Shown: one piece after another, positions 24,692 through 34,302 of the stretch
How the letters are laid out: each line of letters starts with the position of its first letter
Numbering within the stretch: the stretch's first letter is position 1
From: DTU015 sp964641455
GTDB taxonomy: Bacteria > Bacillota > Sulfobacillia > Fermentithermobacillales > Fermentithermobacillaceae
DNA: 46,669 nucleotides
Assembly: GCA_964641455.1 (NCBI GenBank)
Contig: CAZXLH010000018.1
Coordinates: 1 to 46,669 of the forward strand
Direction of reading: 5' to 3'
Notes under the pieces: model-generated
The model's database searches: none
What the model was told of the DNA's origin: nothing
Seen by the model: the letters and a program-made list of their open reading frames with translations, nothing else
Translations under genes and position numbers: made by a program

Positions 24692-26014
24692 GTGAACCAT
24701 CGATTAAACAACGCACGCACAAAAACCGTGCAATTTCTTCAGAAACGCTTTGTCCGCAACGTCATAACAGTGGCCAGCGGCACTGCAGCGGCTCAGGCAA
24801 TTACCATGGCCTTTTCACCGTTTATTACTCGAATTTATGGGCCGGAAGCATTTGGGCTTTTAGGGGTTTTTGCATCTCTGCTCTCAATACTTATCCCTAT
24901 TTCTGCGCTTACATACCCTATTGCCATTGTGCTCCCTGAAGACGATGCTGACGCAGAGGGTTTGGTGAAGATTTCTTTCCGCACAGCCCTTGTTATTTCT
25001 TTGGCTATTGCATTAATGTTACTCACCGCAAAAGACTGGCTGCTTACAGTACTTGATTTGAAAGCAATAGCGCCTTATATCATGCTCTTGCCCTTATCCA
25101 TGCTTTTCTCAGCATCCAGAGATATTGGCCAGCAATGGCTAATACGGAAGAAGCAATATGCCATACAAGCGCGCGTCGCGGTATTGTACGCTCTCTTACT
25201 TAACAGTGCCAAAACAAGTATCGGTTACTTCAAACCGTTTGGCGCTACCCTTATCATCTTGGCCACTTTGGGCTACGGTGTTCATGCTGCAATGCTATGG
25301 ATGGGCATAAGGCAAACAGGAAGGTTTACCGGCAACACGGATACAACAGGAGTGATCCACAAACCTCTAAAGCAAATCGCTGTGGAATATCGTGATTTTC
25401 CTTTCTATAGAACTCCACAGGTTTTCATAAACGCTGTCTCCCAAAACTTGCCTGTTCTCATGTTGTCCGGCTTCTTTGGGCCGGCATCGGTGGGAGCTTA
25501 TACTATCTGCAAGAGCGTTCTTAACATACCCTCACAGCTTATTGGCAAATCTGTTGCAGATGTGTTCTATCCACGCGTTACAGAGGCAGCTCATGACAAG
25601 GAAGATGTTTCAAAACTTATTTCGAAGGCCACTGTTGCCCTGGCAGCAGTTGGTATTATACCCTTCGCCCTTGTTGTAATGTTTGGCCCTTCGCTTTTCT
25701 GCTTTGTGTTTGGCGCAGAATGGGGAAAAGCAGGCGAATATGCCAGGTGGTTAGCTCTTTGGATGTTTTTTGCCTTTTTAAACCGCCCAAGCGTAGCAGC
25801 GATTCCAGTACTCGACATGCAAGGCTTTTTCTTAATTCACGAACTCATAAGCATCGGTGCCAGAAGTGCTGCTTTGGCTGCCGGGTTCTTTATTTTTAAA
25901 AACGACGCAACAGCTATTGCACTGTTTGCCCTAACAGGGATGTTGCTAAACTTCATGCTAATTTTAAGAACTTTGGTTAAAGCAAAGTCGCTAAGGGAGG
26001 CGGTAAAACCATGA
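24692..26014 (+). CDS. Polysaccharide-type lipid-linked flippase (Wzx/MATE-like)
   Basis: 440 residues with 12 or more hydrophobic segments. The start VASGTAAAQAITMAFSPFI and ITRIYGPEAFGLLGVFASL are typical of O-antigen or teichuronic-type flippases of the MOP superfamily. Later blocks include FPFYRTPQVFINAVSQNLPVLML and GPASVGAYTICKSVLN. It would move a lipid-linked saccharide or similar intermediate across the membrane. GTG at 24692 is chosen because AGGAGG lies six bases upstream; the frame extends up to 24659 without a better site. Its stop overlaps the next gene's ATG (ATGA), so both are translationally coupled. Confidence 0.88.
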   Translation: MNHRLNNARTKTVQFLQKRFVRNVITVASGTAAAQAITMAFSPFITRIYGPEAFGLLGVFASLLSILIPISALTYPIAIVLPEDDADAEGLVKISFRTALVISLAIALMLLTAKDWLLTVLDLKAIAPYIMLLPLSMLFSASRDIGQQWLIRKKQYAIQARVAVLYALLLNSAKTSIGYFKPFGATLIILATLGYGVHAAMLWMGIRQTGRFTGNTDTTGVIHKPLKQIAVEYRDFPFYRTPQVFINAVSQNLPVLMLSGFFGPASVGAYTICKSVLNIPSQLIGKSVADVFYPRVTEAAHDKEDVSKLISKATVALAAVGIIPFALVVMFGPSLFCFVFGAEWGKAGEYARWLALWMFFAFLNRPSVAAIPVLDMQGFFLIHELISIGARSAALAAGFFIFKNDATAIALFALTGMLLNFMLILRTLVKAKSLREAVKP

Positions 26015-27765
26015 GTGACTTTATTTTTTCCTCTCTGCCAAAACCAAAAGGCATGATAACCGAACACATTGGGTCAATCTATCACTGCGCTTCGCCAAAA
26101 GTGTATGAGTTCCACGGCCCGTGGGGATCTTTGGGTGTAAGCCACAATTTATACAACGGTTTTCAGCCATTGGAAACCCAGCAACACATATTTATTGTTA
26201 TAGGTGGGCCGGTACTTTGTTTTCGAAACAATCGATTTCTTACAGAATCAGATCCTATCGAAGGCTCAAAATCTATATATGATCGTTGGCTTACAGGGAC
26301 AATAAAGTGGGATGAAGACCTTAGCGGGCCTTTTGCCGTGCTAATTGTAAATAAGGAATCAAAACAAGTAACCTACATAACCGATCTGTTATCATTTATT
26401 CCGGTTTATCGGTATGATCAGGGAGACAATCTTATGCTAGGCACCCATGTAGATGCTTTAGCAAAAACCTCTGGGCAAGCCAACCTTTGGGATACAGCCT
26501 CATTAGCAGATTTCATACTCAACGATGTAGTAACGTATCCTCACACTGTTTACCAAAATATTTCCCAAACTCCACCTGCTACAATCACAATTGAAGAAGC
26601 AGGCGGTATTCGCTGTACCGATACCTATTGGCTTCCTACAGAAGATAACCCATACAATAACATTAACGAAGCAGCCGTGGCCCTACGCAAGGGCGTGCAG
26701 GATTATGTAAACAAAATTACTGAAAACATGCAACAAGTAGCACAGTTTGTCAGTGGCGGAGAAGATTCGCGAGTAATATTAGGTTTGATGCCTCGCCGCT
26801 TAGAGCGCGATGCTTTTATCTTTTTAGACGGCATGAACCGGGAAGGCAACATAGCGCAAAAAGCTGTCAACTGCTACGGCGCCAAGATTCACGTGGGATA
26901 CCGCAGCCCAACCCATTACCTAAACATCCTTGAAGAAGCCAGCGACTTGATCGGAAGCGGCCATCAATATACCCATGCACATAGCCTGAAGTTTCACAGA
27001 ACTTGTGGTTTGCAGAAATACCATGCCGTCTTTGGCGGTTATCTGGCAGATTCTTTGCTCAAAGCCATGTTCTCCCGCCAAATGCGTGGTAATGTCCGGT
27101 TTCCGTTTTTGCCTGAGTTCGTTATTTCCGGTGAAACCAGGACCAAGCCTATTACAAACCCTTTGTTTTCAGAAAAGACTTTGGAGATAATCAATAACCG
27201 CCGGTTCAAACACATGGAAACAGTCAGAAACTTCCGGCCTACCACTGCACATGAGTGGTTCGTGCTTTGGCCTGCTACAATGCGGACCGCTATCCCGAAC
27301 GTCTATACCAACAGGCGCCTTTTTTGCTCCTACGAAATCTTCTTATGTAAAGATGCCGTCAAAATAGGTACTGCCATTCCTACCGGCTGGAAGCTGAACC
27401 GCCGGCTATTTAACAAAGCCATGCGGCCATACTTAAAACCAACCCGCCGGCTGTTAAGCGCTGATGGTAGGCTGCCATATTTCCCTTGGTGGGTTAACGT
27501 ACCTATTCAATTCATTGTTTGGGCCTGGCACCATATCGCCGGATTGCTGGGGATTGTTAAAGGCAATCAGGGGCCATGGTTTGAATGGGCACATATTGTA
27601 GACAGCCAAAAATGGCACAACTTGATTTCAGAATATAGTACAAGTTCAACTCATGTTAACCTGTTTGCAAACACAGAATCTCTGGAAGCAGTATTTAAGA
27701 CAAATCATCTTACAGAAGTGCAAAAACTGAACCTTCTGCAAATGCTGTATAAATTGAAAGGTTGA
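26011..27765 (+). CDS. Asparagine-synthetase-like amidotransferase lacking the glutaminase cysteine
   Basis: 584 residues. An N-terminal region of about 200 residues resembles a class II glutamine amidotransferase fold (GPFAVLIVNKESKQVTYITD, then LLGTHVDA-like), but the protein starts MSDF and lacks the catalytic Cys2, so it probably cannot release ammonia from glutamine. The PP-loop FVSGGEDSR is near residue 248, so ATP-dependent adenylation of a carboxylate is likely, as in asparagine synthetase or beta-lactam synthetase relatives. Later: GMNREGNIAQKAV. It overlaps the flippase gene by four bases. Function may be amidation or condensation of a sugar acid or peptide exported by that flippase. 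Confidence 0.82.
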   Translation: MSDFIFSSLPKPKGMITEHIGSIYHCASPKVYEFHGPWGSLGVSHNLYNGFQPLETQQHIFIVIGGPVLCFRNNRFLTESDPIEGSKSIYDRWLTGTIKWDEDLSGPFAVLIVNKESKQVTYITDLLSFIPVYRYDQGDNLMLGTHVDALAKTSGQANLWDTASLADFILNDVVTYPHTVYQNISQTPPATITIEEAGGIRCTDTYWLPTEDNPYNNINEAAVALRKGVQDYVNKITENMQQVAQFVSGGEDSRVILGLMPRRLERDAFIFLDGMNREGNIAQKAVNCYGAKIHVGYRSPTHYLNILEEASDLIGSGHQYTHAHSLKFHRTCGLQKYHAVFGGYLADSLLKAMFSRQMRGNVRFPFLPEFVISGETRTKPITNPLFSEKTLEIINNRRFKHMETVRNFRPTTAHEWFVLWPATMRTAIPNVYTNRRLFCSYEIFLCKDAVKIGTAIPTGWKLNRRLFNKAMRPYLKPTRRLLSADGRLPYFPWWVNVPIQFIVWAWHHIAGLLGIVKGNQGPWFEWAHIVDSQKWHNLISEYSTSSTHVNLFANTESLEAVFKTNHLTEVQKLNLLQMLYKLKG

Positions 27766-27799
27766 AGAACAGATAACAGAAACACTCAAGAGCACCTAC

Positions 27800-27822
27800 C
27801 CTGCTTAACCGTGCAAAGCAGG
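27800..27822. terminator. Hairpin between convergent genes
   Basis: CCTGCTT and AAGCAGG pair around a nine-base loop in the 61-base space between the asparagine-synthetase-like gene and the leftward ATP-grasp gene. No T-run is evident, so a bidirectional terminator is only suggested by position. Confidence 0.3.
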
Positions 27823-27826
27823 CACG

Positions 27827-29131
27827 TTACACCGGCTCAAACATGGAGTATGAAACAAGACTTACATCAAAATTGTCTATTAGCATTGATTGTCCCTTAT
27901 CATCAATAATGAGCAGTTCCTCTTTTACCTGGTTAATTGCTCTTATCAATTGTTCTTGTGTATCAGCAACAAAATGTACCCTGCCAAAACCTTGCTGCGT
28001 TGTATTAGATACAGATGGGGATATATAGTCGCCTTCTTCGTAAGATTGCATAACATTTACAACCTCCGGAATCTCACGTATCTTTTCTAACCCAATTATT
28101 TTCTTGATTTTGCCTGGCCTAATTAGCAAGATTAGAATAAACCCTTTTTTATCAAATTTGGGTGAAATCCTTGTTTTGGCTTGATCGCTACACATTACCC
28201 CTGTAAGTGCGTAATCAATTAACATATCAAGATGATTCACTCCGTTTATGCGAGATATCACTTGATAGCTCTGGCCACCGCCCAGCCTGTATCCCATTTC
28301 GTAGAAATAAAAAACTCCGTTTTCATAAAACGATTGAATGAACAAAACCCCGTTTTTCAAATTGATACTTTTAAACATATTTCTGACTCTTGCATCCATA
28401 TCGCGTATATACTTGTCTGTATGAATTGAGGGAAAATATACGGCAGATGTCAATGGAGGCAGAGATTGATCGCTTTGATATGCATACAAATCTCCAACTG
28501 CAGATAAGTAAATATCACCGTCACAAATGACGTAGTCTAAATTGACCCCCGGCTTTGATATATCCATAAACTTCTCAACCAAAACTGCCCCGCTGTCAGA
28601 AAATTGCAGGGATTTATTGTAACCTAGAATTAACTCTTTTTCATTGTTGCAGATGACTATTCCTCTGGAGCCTGTATTATCAACAGGTTTAACAAGGACC
28701 GGATATTCAATATTTTGCAAGTCTTCCCGATTAAAATTACCATCCAGTGCAAACTCAGGCACAACAGGTATACCGTGCTCTTGGCACAGCCTCTTAAATT
28801 TTGCTTTGTTCATTGTAACTTCCAGCTGCTCTTTTGTAGCATAAAAAGGAAGCCCTAAAGTTTCGCATATAATTCTTGCCTTTTGCAGATTGGAATCAAC
28901 AAAACCGGTGATTATTCCATCTACTTGTTTTTCTTTGGCCAGTCTAACCACGCCGGCAACATCAGTTGTGGCTATCGTGTGGCTTTCATGAGCGGTTCTC
29001 TTTGCCGGTGCATCCTCACTTCGATCAGTCACTATAGTATATATACCTTTCTCATTTGCCTTGTTTACAATGTCACACGCCAAAGCAAGCCCGTTTAATA
29101 TTAACAGTCTTTTATTCTCATATTTAAGCAT
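27827..29131 (-). CDS. ATP-grasp carboxylate-amine ligase
   Basis: 434 residues. The order pre-ATP-grasp domain (LLILNGLALACDIVNKANEKG, VDGIITGFVD), ATP-binding lid (YPVLVKPVDNTGSRGI) and catalytic core (YFYEMGYRLGGG...NHLDMLIDYALTG) fits the ATP-grasp family near carbamoyl-phosphate synthase and BL00235-type amino acid ligases. Such enzymes join a carboxylate to an amine through an acyl phosphate. The last 80 residues form a conserved add-on with GFGRVHFVADTQEQL. It lies downstream of the C69 dipeptidase on the same strand (275 bases). A role in peptide-bond formation is plausible; the substrate is unknown. Confidence 0.85.
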   Translation of the reverse strand: MLKYENKRLLILNGLALACDIVNKANEKGIYTIVTDRSEDAPAKRTAHESHTIATTDVAGVVRLAKEKQVDGIITGFVDSNLQKARIICETLGLPFYATKEQLEVTMNKAKFKRLCQEHGIPVVPEFALDGNFNREDLQNIEYPVLVKPVDNTGSRGIVICNNEKELILGYNKSLQFSDSGAVLVEKFMDISKPGVNLDYVICDGDIYLSAVGDLYAYQSDQSLPPLTSAVYFPSIHTDKYIRDMDARVRNMFKSINLKNGVLFIQSFYENGVFYFYEMGYRLGGGQSYQVISRINGVNHLDMLIDYALTGVMCSDQAKTRISPKFDKKGFILILLIRPGKIKKIIGLEKIREIPEVVNVMQSYEEGDYISPSVSNTTQQGFGRVHFVADTQEQLIRAINQVKEELLIIDDKGQSMLIDNFDVSLVSYSMFEPV

Positions 29132-29406
29132 ACTTGTCCCTTACATAAGATATTTTGCCTGCCATGTTCTACGCGGAGTTAGAATGAGTGTTTTCTGATT
29201 AATGCTTGTAGTTGGATTATTCAATCCATTATAATATCCGGTATTATGTAAGGTCAAACCGATTTTGACAAGGCCATGCTAAGGTGTTGTAACTGTTTTC
29301 TGTGCATGGGGATGGGCTGCTAAAACCACCTCTGTAATTGTACTGTCGGACCTCGTTGTTTACGGTACAAACCTTATACTTTGCTGCCATCGAATACAAC
29401 CAAGTC

Positions 29407-30699
29407 TTACGGTAAATACCGCTTGTATAACTCGGTTAATTCACCGTCTTCTTCTTTTTTAACCAGCGCTTTGTTTTCTTTGCTCCAATACCTTTTGAAC
29501 TGCATTCCGCCCTTAAGCGGCCCTTCACCGACTAATTTCAGGGCTTCGTCAATGTAGTCTCTGTTAATAGCCTGGGCCTTTTGGTAAAGCGCTTCGCCAT
29601 TTGTTTCGTCTGCTCCCAACCTAAACAACTCATTCTGGTATTCTGTGAATACCGGGTGAAGCAGGTCCTTGTTGGCTTGGTAATCCTTCAGAACAGTCCT
29701 GAAAAGCAAGTTATTGTACTTCCACCTCTTGATACCGTCACCTTCGTCACATAATTGGCGGATTGAATCACCTTTTTCAGGCTCGGCCGTGCCGCCGGGC
29801 CTTACGGCTACATCAATCTTAAGCGGCTTAAACAGCTGAATCTCAGGGCAGGGGCCTTCTGTATACCAGATAATGTGTGTATCGTAATCATAAAACAAAG
29901 AAGCGGTTGCCTGTGAACTTACAATCCCACCTGCTATCATACCGATGTTTCTCATTGATGCAACACGCCCGGTATGGCAATCTTGCAGCAAAGCTATCAC
30001 GCCGGCAAGATCATAACCATCACGCCGCATAAGCTCCCTACCGCGGTTTTCACGATGGTATGCGCCTGCAAAATAAGAAACTATGGGATTGATGAAGCTT
30101 CCTTCAAAACTCTTTACCTTGCCATGCAGTTTTGGAGAAATCTCATCAAAATCATCTCTGATAGAGATTTTGTTGCTAATGTTATGGCTCGTATCCAGTT
30201 TCTTGTAAGCATAATAGCGACCAACGGTATCCAGCACATAGGCTTCCTCGGGATCCGTAATCAAGTAACTGTTGTCATAATAAAGAGGGTGCTCAAAACC
30301 TCCATTGCCCCCCTGCCCGTGCTGCTCAGTGTTTTCTATAATAATTTCCATTGCTTCCCTGGCTGTTGAGGCAAGCTCCAAAGCTACCCGCAAGTGGTCC
30401 ATGCCCAATACCCCTGTCTTGTCGACACTCACCTTGTTAAAGGTAGCCTCGTTTCCAATGGATACTTCTTTTGCGTTAATGCCCATTTCAGCGCCCCACA
30501 TCCATGAAGGTTTGGAAAGCCAAACATCGTGCTTTACCACGTAAGAAGGCATTTCAACATAAGTTTTCGGCTTGCTCGCTTCGCCTGCCGGAACAAAATA
30601 CATGTACTGAGGTTCGTTAGGATCCCGGTCGCTGTTTTTCGCGAAAAAAGCGGCCCTGCCCGTACCGTTAGATTTTCTTATATAGAAGGTATCACACAT
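29407..30699 (-). CDS. C69-family dipeptidase (peptidase U34)
   Basis: 430 residues from the ATG at 30699, preceded by GGAGGGGAGAAGT. The second residue is cysteine (MCDTFYI), the N-terminal nucleophile in this Ntn-hydrolase family; start choice is decided by this. Following AFFAKNSDRDPNEPQ is the family signature. The middle has GMDHLRVALELASTAREAM and YIDEALKL at the C-terminus. These enzymes hydrolyse dipeptides or act on acylated amino acids in the cytosol. It faces the murJ-like gene across a 364-base region and lies upstream of the ATP-grasp gene. Longer upstream open frame is ignored. Confidence 0.92.
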   Translation of the reverse strand: MCDTFYIRKSNGTGRAAFFAKNSDRDPNEPQYMYFVPAGEASKPKTYVEMPSYVVKHDVWLSKPSWMWGAEMGINAKEVSIGNEATFNKVSVDKTGVLGMDHLRVALELASTAREAMEIIIENTEQHGQGGNGGFEHPLYYDNSYLITDPEEAYVLDTVGRYYAYKKLDTSHNISNKISIRDDFDEISPKLHGKVKSFEGSFINPIVSYFAGAYHRENRGRELMRRDGYDLAGVIALLQDCHTGRVASMRNIGMIAGGIVSSQATASLFYDYDTHIIWYTEGPCPEIQLFKPLKIDVAVRPGGTAEPEKGDSIRQLCDEGDGIKRWKYNNLLFRTVLKDYQANKDLLHPVFTEYQNELFRLGADETNGEALYQKAQAINRDYIDEALKLVGEGPLKGGMQFKRYWSKENKALVKKEEDGELTELYKRYLP

Positions 30700-30998
30700 A
30701 CTTCTCCCCTCCTGAAAGGTAAAAAACCATGGATCAACGTACAATGCCCTATTGATACAGCGGTATTGCAGCCTTTTAGCCCAGGTTAGTTTATTGCTCG
30801 CCGGTTCCTGGGTTGGTGAAACCTTATCCACAAAGAATCTATGCCGCATCTTGCTATGCTAATCTTAATATGGATATCGCCCAAAACCCTACCATATACT
30901 GAACTAATTAGAAGCAAGTTTCAATCATAATCTGTGATTTCCATACATCCCCGTCGAAATCTGTAATCATTTTGAGACACTGCCAGGTGCCCTTGAGT

Positions 30999-31004
30999 TA
31001 TAAT
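30999..31004 (+). promoter_or_regulatory. Candidate -10 box for the MurJ-like gene
   Basis: TATAAT lies 60 bases before the ATG at 31064. The nearest -35-like TTGAGA is 21 bases away, which is too far for a standard sigma-A promoter, so the assignment is weak. The rest of 30700-31063 is intergenic and divergent. Confidence 0.3.
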
Positions 31005-31063
31005 CTACGTAGTTTAAAATTGCAGCATATCACCATAGTACACGATAGGAGATAACTTATTTC

Positions 31064-32620
31064 ATGGACGAAATCGACAACAAAACCGGCATTTCCACAA
31101 AGAGAGCAGCTCTAACCATAATGGTTGTAACCATAGTGTCTAAAATATTCGGTTTTGCCAGGGATCTGACTCTTTCATATTTCTACGGAGCCAGTAACAT
31201 AAGCGATGCATACTTGATTTCCATTGCCATACCCGGGAGCATATTCAGTTTCATTACAGCAGGGCTAACTGCAGGATACGTTCCTATGTATACTAGGATC
31301 TCACAGGAACAAGGCAGAAAAGAAGCCGATGGTTTTACCAATAACCTGGTTAACATATTGCTGGCTACATGTACCGTCATCGTTGTCTTGGTATTTATAT
31401 TCAGCAATCCCATAGTCAGGCTGTTCGCCTCTGGGTTCAAAGGCCAAACCTTTGCCCTAGCGGTAAAATTGACTGAAATAAGCATACTTTCTATATATTT
31501 TGCAGGTTTGGTGTCTGTTTTCAGCGGTTATCTCCAGATAAAGGGCAATTTCGCAATTCCCGCTTCTGTAGGGTTTCCTATGAACTTCTGCATCATCCTA
31601 TCTATACTACTCAGTTCTCTTATGAACAACACATATATACTTGGAATCGGTTACGTACTTGCCACGGCTTCTCAGTTTGTTTTGTTCGTACCCTCTTTGA
31701 AGAGAAACGGGTATACACACGAAAAGCGGTTTGATGTAAAAGATGAGCACATTGTTAACTTAGCGTTTCTCATGCTGCCTCTTATAGTCGGTAGCTCTAT
31801 TAATCAGATAAATGTATTTGTGGATAGAACTATGGCTTCCCGATTAGCCTCAGGAGGAATTTCAGCGTTAAATTACGCCGATAAGGTAAACAGTTTTCCT
31901 GTAGGGCTATTTGCTCTTCCTATTAGTACAGCCCTGTATCCGGCTATGTCTAAAATGGCTGCTGAGAAAAATACCGCAGGATTTAAAAAGTCTTTATCAG
32001 AAGCTATAACCTCGGCAAACTTATTCATGGTGCCGTCGATGATAGGGGCTATGGTTTTCGCAACTCCTATCGTTTCGCTCTTGTTCGGCAGAGGGGCTTT
32101 CGATCAGGCTGCCATACATATGACATCTCAGGCTCTGTTTTTCTACTCGGTAGGTATGGTGGCATACGGGTTGAGGCTAATTGCCACACGGGCTTTTCAT
32201 TCACTGCAAGATACCAAGACACCGATGACAAACGGTGCCATAGGAGCAGCACTCAACATTTTCCTAAACATTGTGTTATCTAAATATATGGGCGTACCAG
32301 GACTGGCTTTGGCTACGGCTTTATCAGCCTTGTTTACCACCGGGCTGCTTTTTGTAAGCCTGAGGAAAAAAGTAGGGCCTTTCGGCATGACACAGACCCT
32401 TATTTCCTTCTTAAAAACCTTATTCGCTTCAGGAATAATGGGAGGTGCAGGCCTAATTTGCTTCAATCAACTAACGTCAACGTTAACCCAAAATTCAGCC
32501 ATGTTGATTTCTCTGGGGGTTGCGGGGATATCGTACGCCATAGCCATATACTTTATGAAAATCCCTGATGTAGAAATAATGCTCAAAGCAGTGAAGAAAA
32601 GGCTGGGCTTGAATTCTTGA
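31064..32620 (+). CDS. murJ: MurJ/MviN-family lipid II flippase
   Basis: 518 residues, about 14 hydrophobic segments. The N-terminal block SKIFGFARDLTLSYFYGAS matches the GxxRD motif of MurJ. Later: FVDRTMASRLASGGISALNYADK and FALPISTALYPAMS, both typical of the family, and FGRGAFDQAA. MurJ flips undecaprenyl-linked peptidoglycan precursors to the outer face of the membrane. TAGGAGAT lies about 12 bases upstream of the ATG, a little far. The gene is monocistronic: a divergent gene upstream and a strong terminator downstream. Other MurJ-like paralogues in Bacillota transport other lipid-linked saccharides, so the symbol is by homology. Confidence 0.88.
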   Translation: MDEIDNKTGISTKRAALTIMVVTIVSKIFGFARDLTLSYFYGASNISDAYLISIAIPGSIFSFITAGLTAGYVPMYTRISQEQGRKEADGFTNNLVNILLATCTVIVVLVFIFSNPIVRLFASGFKGQTFALAVKLTEISILSIYFAGLVSVFSGYLQIKGNFAIPASVGFPMNFCIILSILLSSLMNNTYILGIGYVLATASQFVLFVPSLKRNGYTHEKRFDVKDEHIVNLAFLMLPLIVGSSINQINVFVDRTMASRLASGGISALNYADKVNSFPVGLFALPISTALYPAMSKMAAEKNTAGFKKSLSEAITSANLFMVPSMIGAMVFATPIVSLLFGRGAFDQAAIHMTSQALFFYSVGMVAYGLRLIATRAFHSLQDTKTPMTNGAIGAALNIFLNIVLSKYMGVPGLALATALSALFTTGLLFVSLRKKVGPFGMTQTLISFLKTLFASGIMGGAGLICFNQLTSTLTQNSAMLISLGVAGISYAIAIYFMKIPDVEIMLKAVKKRLGLNS

Positions 32621-32646
32621 GATAGGCAATAAGCGTAAAGAAAAAG

Positions 32647-32690
32647 GCGGCACTGATTCAATCAATGTGCCGCTACTTATTCTATATTTT
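32647..32690 (+). terminator. Intrinsic terminator of the MurJ-like gene
   Basis: GCGGCAC and GTGCCGC pair at 32647-32653 and 32667-32673, with further TGAT/ATCA pairing inside, followed by the T-rich TACTTATTCTATATTTTATT. It is 26 bases after the stop codon. Confidence 0.75.
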
Positions 32691-32794
32691 ATTAGTGCGT
32701 TTCACTTTATATCTCTCATCTCAGGCAAAGAATAACAGATAGAGGCCAAGGAAGAACGAGCCTCTTACCTCCTCTTTACCTACCGGGTTAAGCG

Positions 32795-33418
32795 TTAGAT
32801 CACACCTAACCAATCACCGAAGATTTTGAGCAACTCACCCAAAAGCACAGAAAGACGTCCTGATACTACGTTGCCAAACCCAACCCCAAACGTTACCATC
32901 ATAAACCAGCGTCCCAACTGAGAAAACCCTTTGACAAATTTCGTTTGAGGGACGGTGAAAAGGAAATAGGTAAGTATAGATAACAATCCTATAATAGACA
33001 CCAGGCCGTTGAGGGTAGTTCCAAAGCTTTCCCCTGGAAACTTGGTCATAGCCGCAATTGCTTGGTTTATAACCTGCGACCTTAAAGACGCGTAAATGGT
33101 TTGACCTACTCCAACGCCTACCAGAAAAGCAACGGGCCAACGACTCAACCAGGAAATTCGGGAAAAGAAACGAGTATACAAGAGGATTCCTAAGATTATT
33201 GGAATAAAAAGGTCTATCTGACTGTTTCGAAACAGCGGCTGGAAACCATAGTTTACAATGTTTCCAATGGCTATTCCGATGGCATGTCCGGCACAGGCTC
33301 CAACAAATACGTTTTGGCATACTCGATAGAAAGGATTATCTTTATACAATGGAAGTGACCACATGCCGAAAACACAAGCGACCCCGATCCATTGCCAAAT
33401 ATTTGTCGAAATTTGCAT
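32795..33418 (-). CDS. Cassette protein A, multi-pass membrane protein (copy 2)
   Basis: 207 residues, about five to six hydrophobic segments; paralogue of 2738-3343. Shared points: LYKDN/LYKET, YR near residue 30, VGACAGHA/VGTASGH, IPIILGILLYTR/IPIVIGFLIYTR, WPVAFLVGVGVG/IPMAFWMGMASG, GRWFMMV/GRWTMVV, and the ending GDWLGVI/GEWLHVI. A site like AGGTGAAAAG precedes the ATG and the gene follows B by 16 bases. It is the last gene of the second cassette. Conservation is highest at YTR and at the last 15 residues, which may mark functional surfaces. Function unknown. Confidence 0.82.
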   Translation of the reverse strand: MQISTNIWQWIGVACVFGMWSLPLYKDNPFYRVCQNVFVGACAGHAIGIAIGNIVNYGFQPLFRNSQIDLFIPIILGILLYTRFFSRISWLSRWPVAFLVGVGVGQTIYASLRSQVINQAIAAMTKFPGESFGTTLNGLVSIIGLLSILTYFLFTVPQTKFVKGFSQLGRWFMMVTFGVGFGNVVSGRLSVLLGELLKIFGDWLGVI

Positions 33419-33434
33419 CTTTTCACCTCCCAGC

Positions 33435-34271
33435 CTATTGTTTGCCGGCTATGTTTTCCTTGTTGTTCTTCGTCATGAAATATCCAATATTACCGAGAGC
33501 GATAAAGAAGATAATAATCAAGTGGCCCATGGACTGTGCATCCATCATGGCGGCGCCTCGCCCCGGTTTATTGCATAAAAGCTCATATTGAGCGGCGGAA
33601 GATACGCCTCCCATTAAACCTTTAACCTGCCCCGAGTTGTAGTAAGGTACAATAGACGGGACAGAGACAGTAACCGTGCCTGTAGCGAATTTAACGCCCA
33701 TCGGATCCACCACCTGACGTATCCACTGCTCAGGAGTACTCATTGAGAACTGCATAACAAAGGCAAAATCCTTAATCGTCTTAATTCCTTCCATAACAGG
33801 TATCTCTGCAGTCCTATTGCCTCGAACATCAGTTGGAACACTTTCACAGTCAAGGGCAAATAACCGAATGGCATTTTCCGCTCCTGCCATGTATCCCAAA
33901 TTGACAAAATCCATACCGTATGTAAACCCTTTTTGCTCAAGGTTCGCTATTATTCTATTGGTCATCATAGGGCCATCAGTAGTCCCAAATGAAATGGCCA
34001 CCCACTTAATGCCACGTTCCGTAAGGTGGTCTATCACCGCCACGGGACACACTTCTGCATCTAATCCTGCGCCTGGGCTATAGTCCATAGACAGTAATAC
34101 CCTGTCCTTTTCAGGATCAAGCCCTTCAATAATGTCATAAACAGCACGAGTCATCGGATTAGTCTCCATTGGAATACCGATAGGACGGAGCAGGGGCAAC
34201 GCTAGAGCAATAAGCAGGACTATGTATATGATTCTGGTATCAACACTCTGCAATCTTCTCATCAAACTCAT
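33435..34271 (-). CDS. Cassette protein B, membrane-anchored soluble-domain protein (copy 2)
   Basis: 278 residues with an N-terminal helix (IIYIVLLIALALPLL), a large soluble domain and a C-terminal helix (LIIIFFIALGNIGYFM). The soluble part starts RVLLSMDYSPG and continues KWVAISFGTTDGP, so alternating strands and helices are likely. Conserved with B': DFVNLGYMAG, IPVM, TVTVSVP, YNSGQVKGLMGG, AAQYELL, MDAQSMGHL. The ATG at 34271 has GAGGAGGTG upstream. With both termini in the membrane, the domain would face one side, probably the outside. The conserved MDAQS next to the second helix may be a functional site. No family is recognised. Confidence 0.8.
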   Translation of the reverse strand: MSLMRRLQSVDTRIIYIVLLIALALPLLRPIGIPMETNPMTRAVYDIIEGLDPEKDRVLLSMDYSPGAGLDAEVCPVAVIDHLTERGIKWVAISFGTTDGPMMTNRIIANLEQKGFTYGMDFVNLGYMAGAENAIRLFALDCESVPTDVRGNRTAEIPVMEGIKTIKDFAFVMQFSMSTPEQWIRQVVDPMGVKFATGTVTVSVPSIVPYYNSGQVKGLMGGVSSAAQYELLCNKPGRGAAMMDAQSMGHLIIIFFIALGNIGYFMTKNNKENIAGKQ

Positions 34272-34302
34272 GCTCCGAACACCTCCTCGAGTAAAGAATC
34301 AA

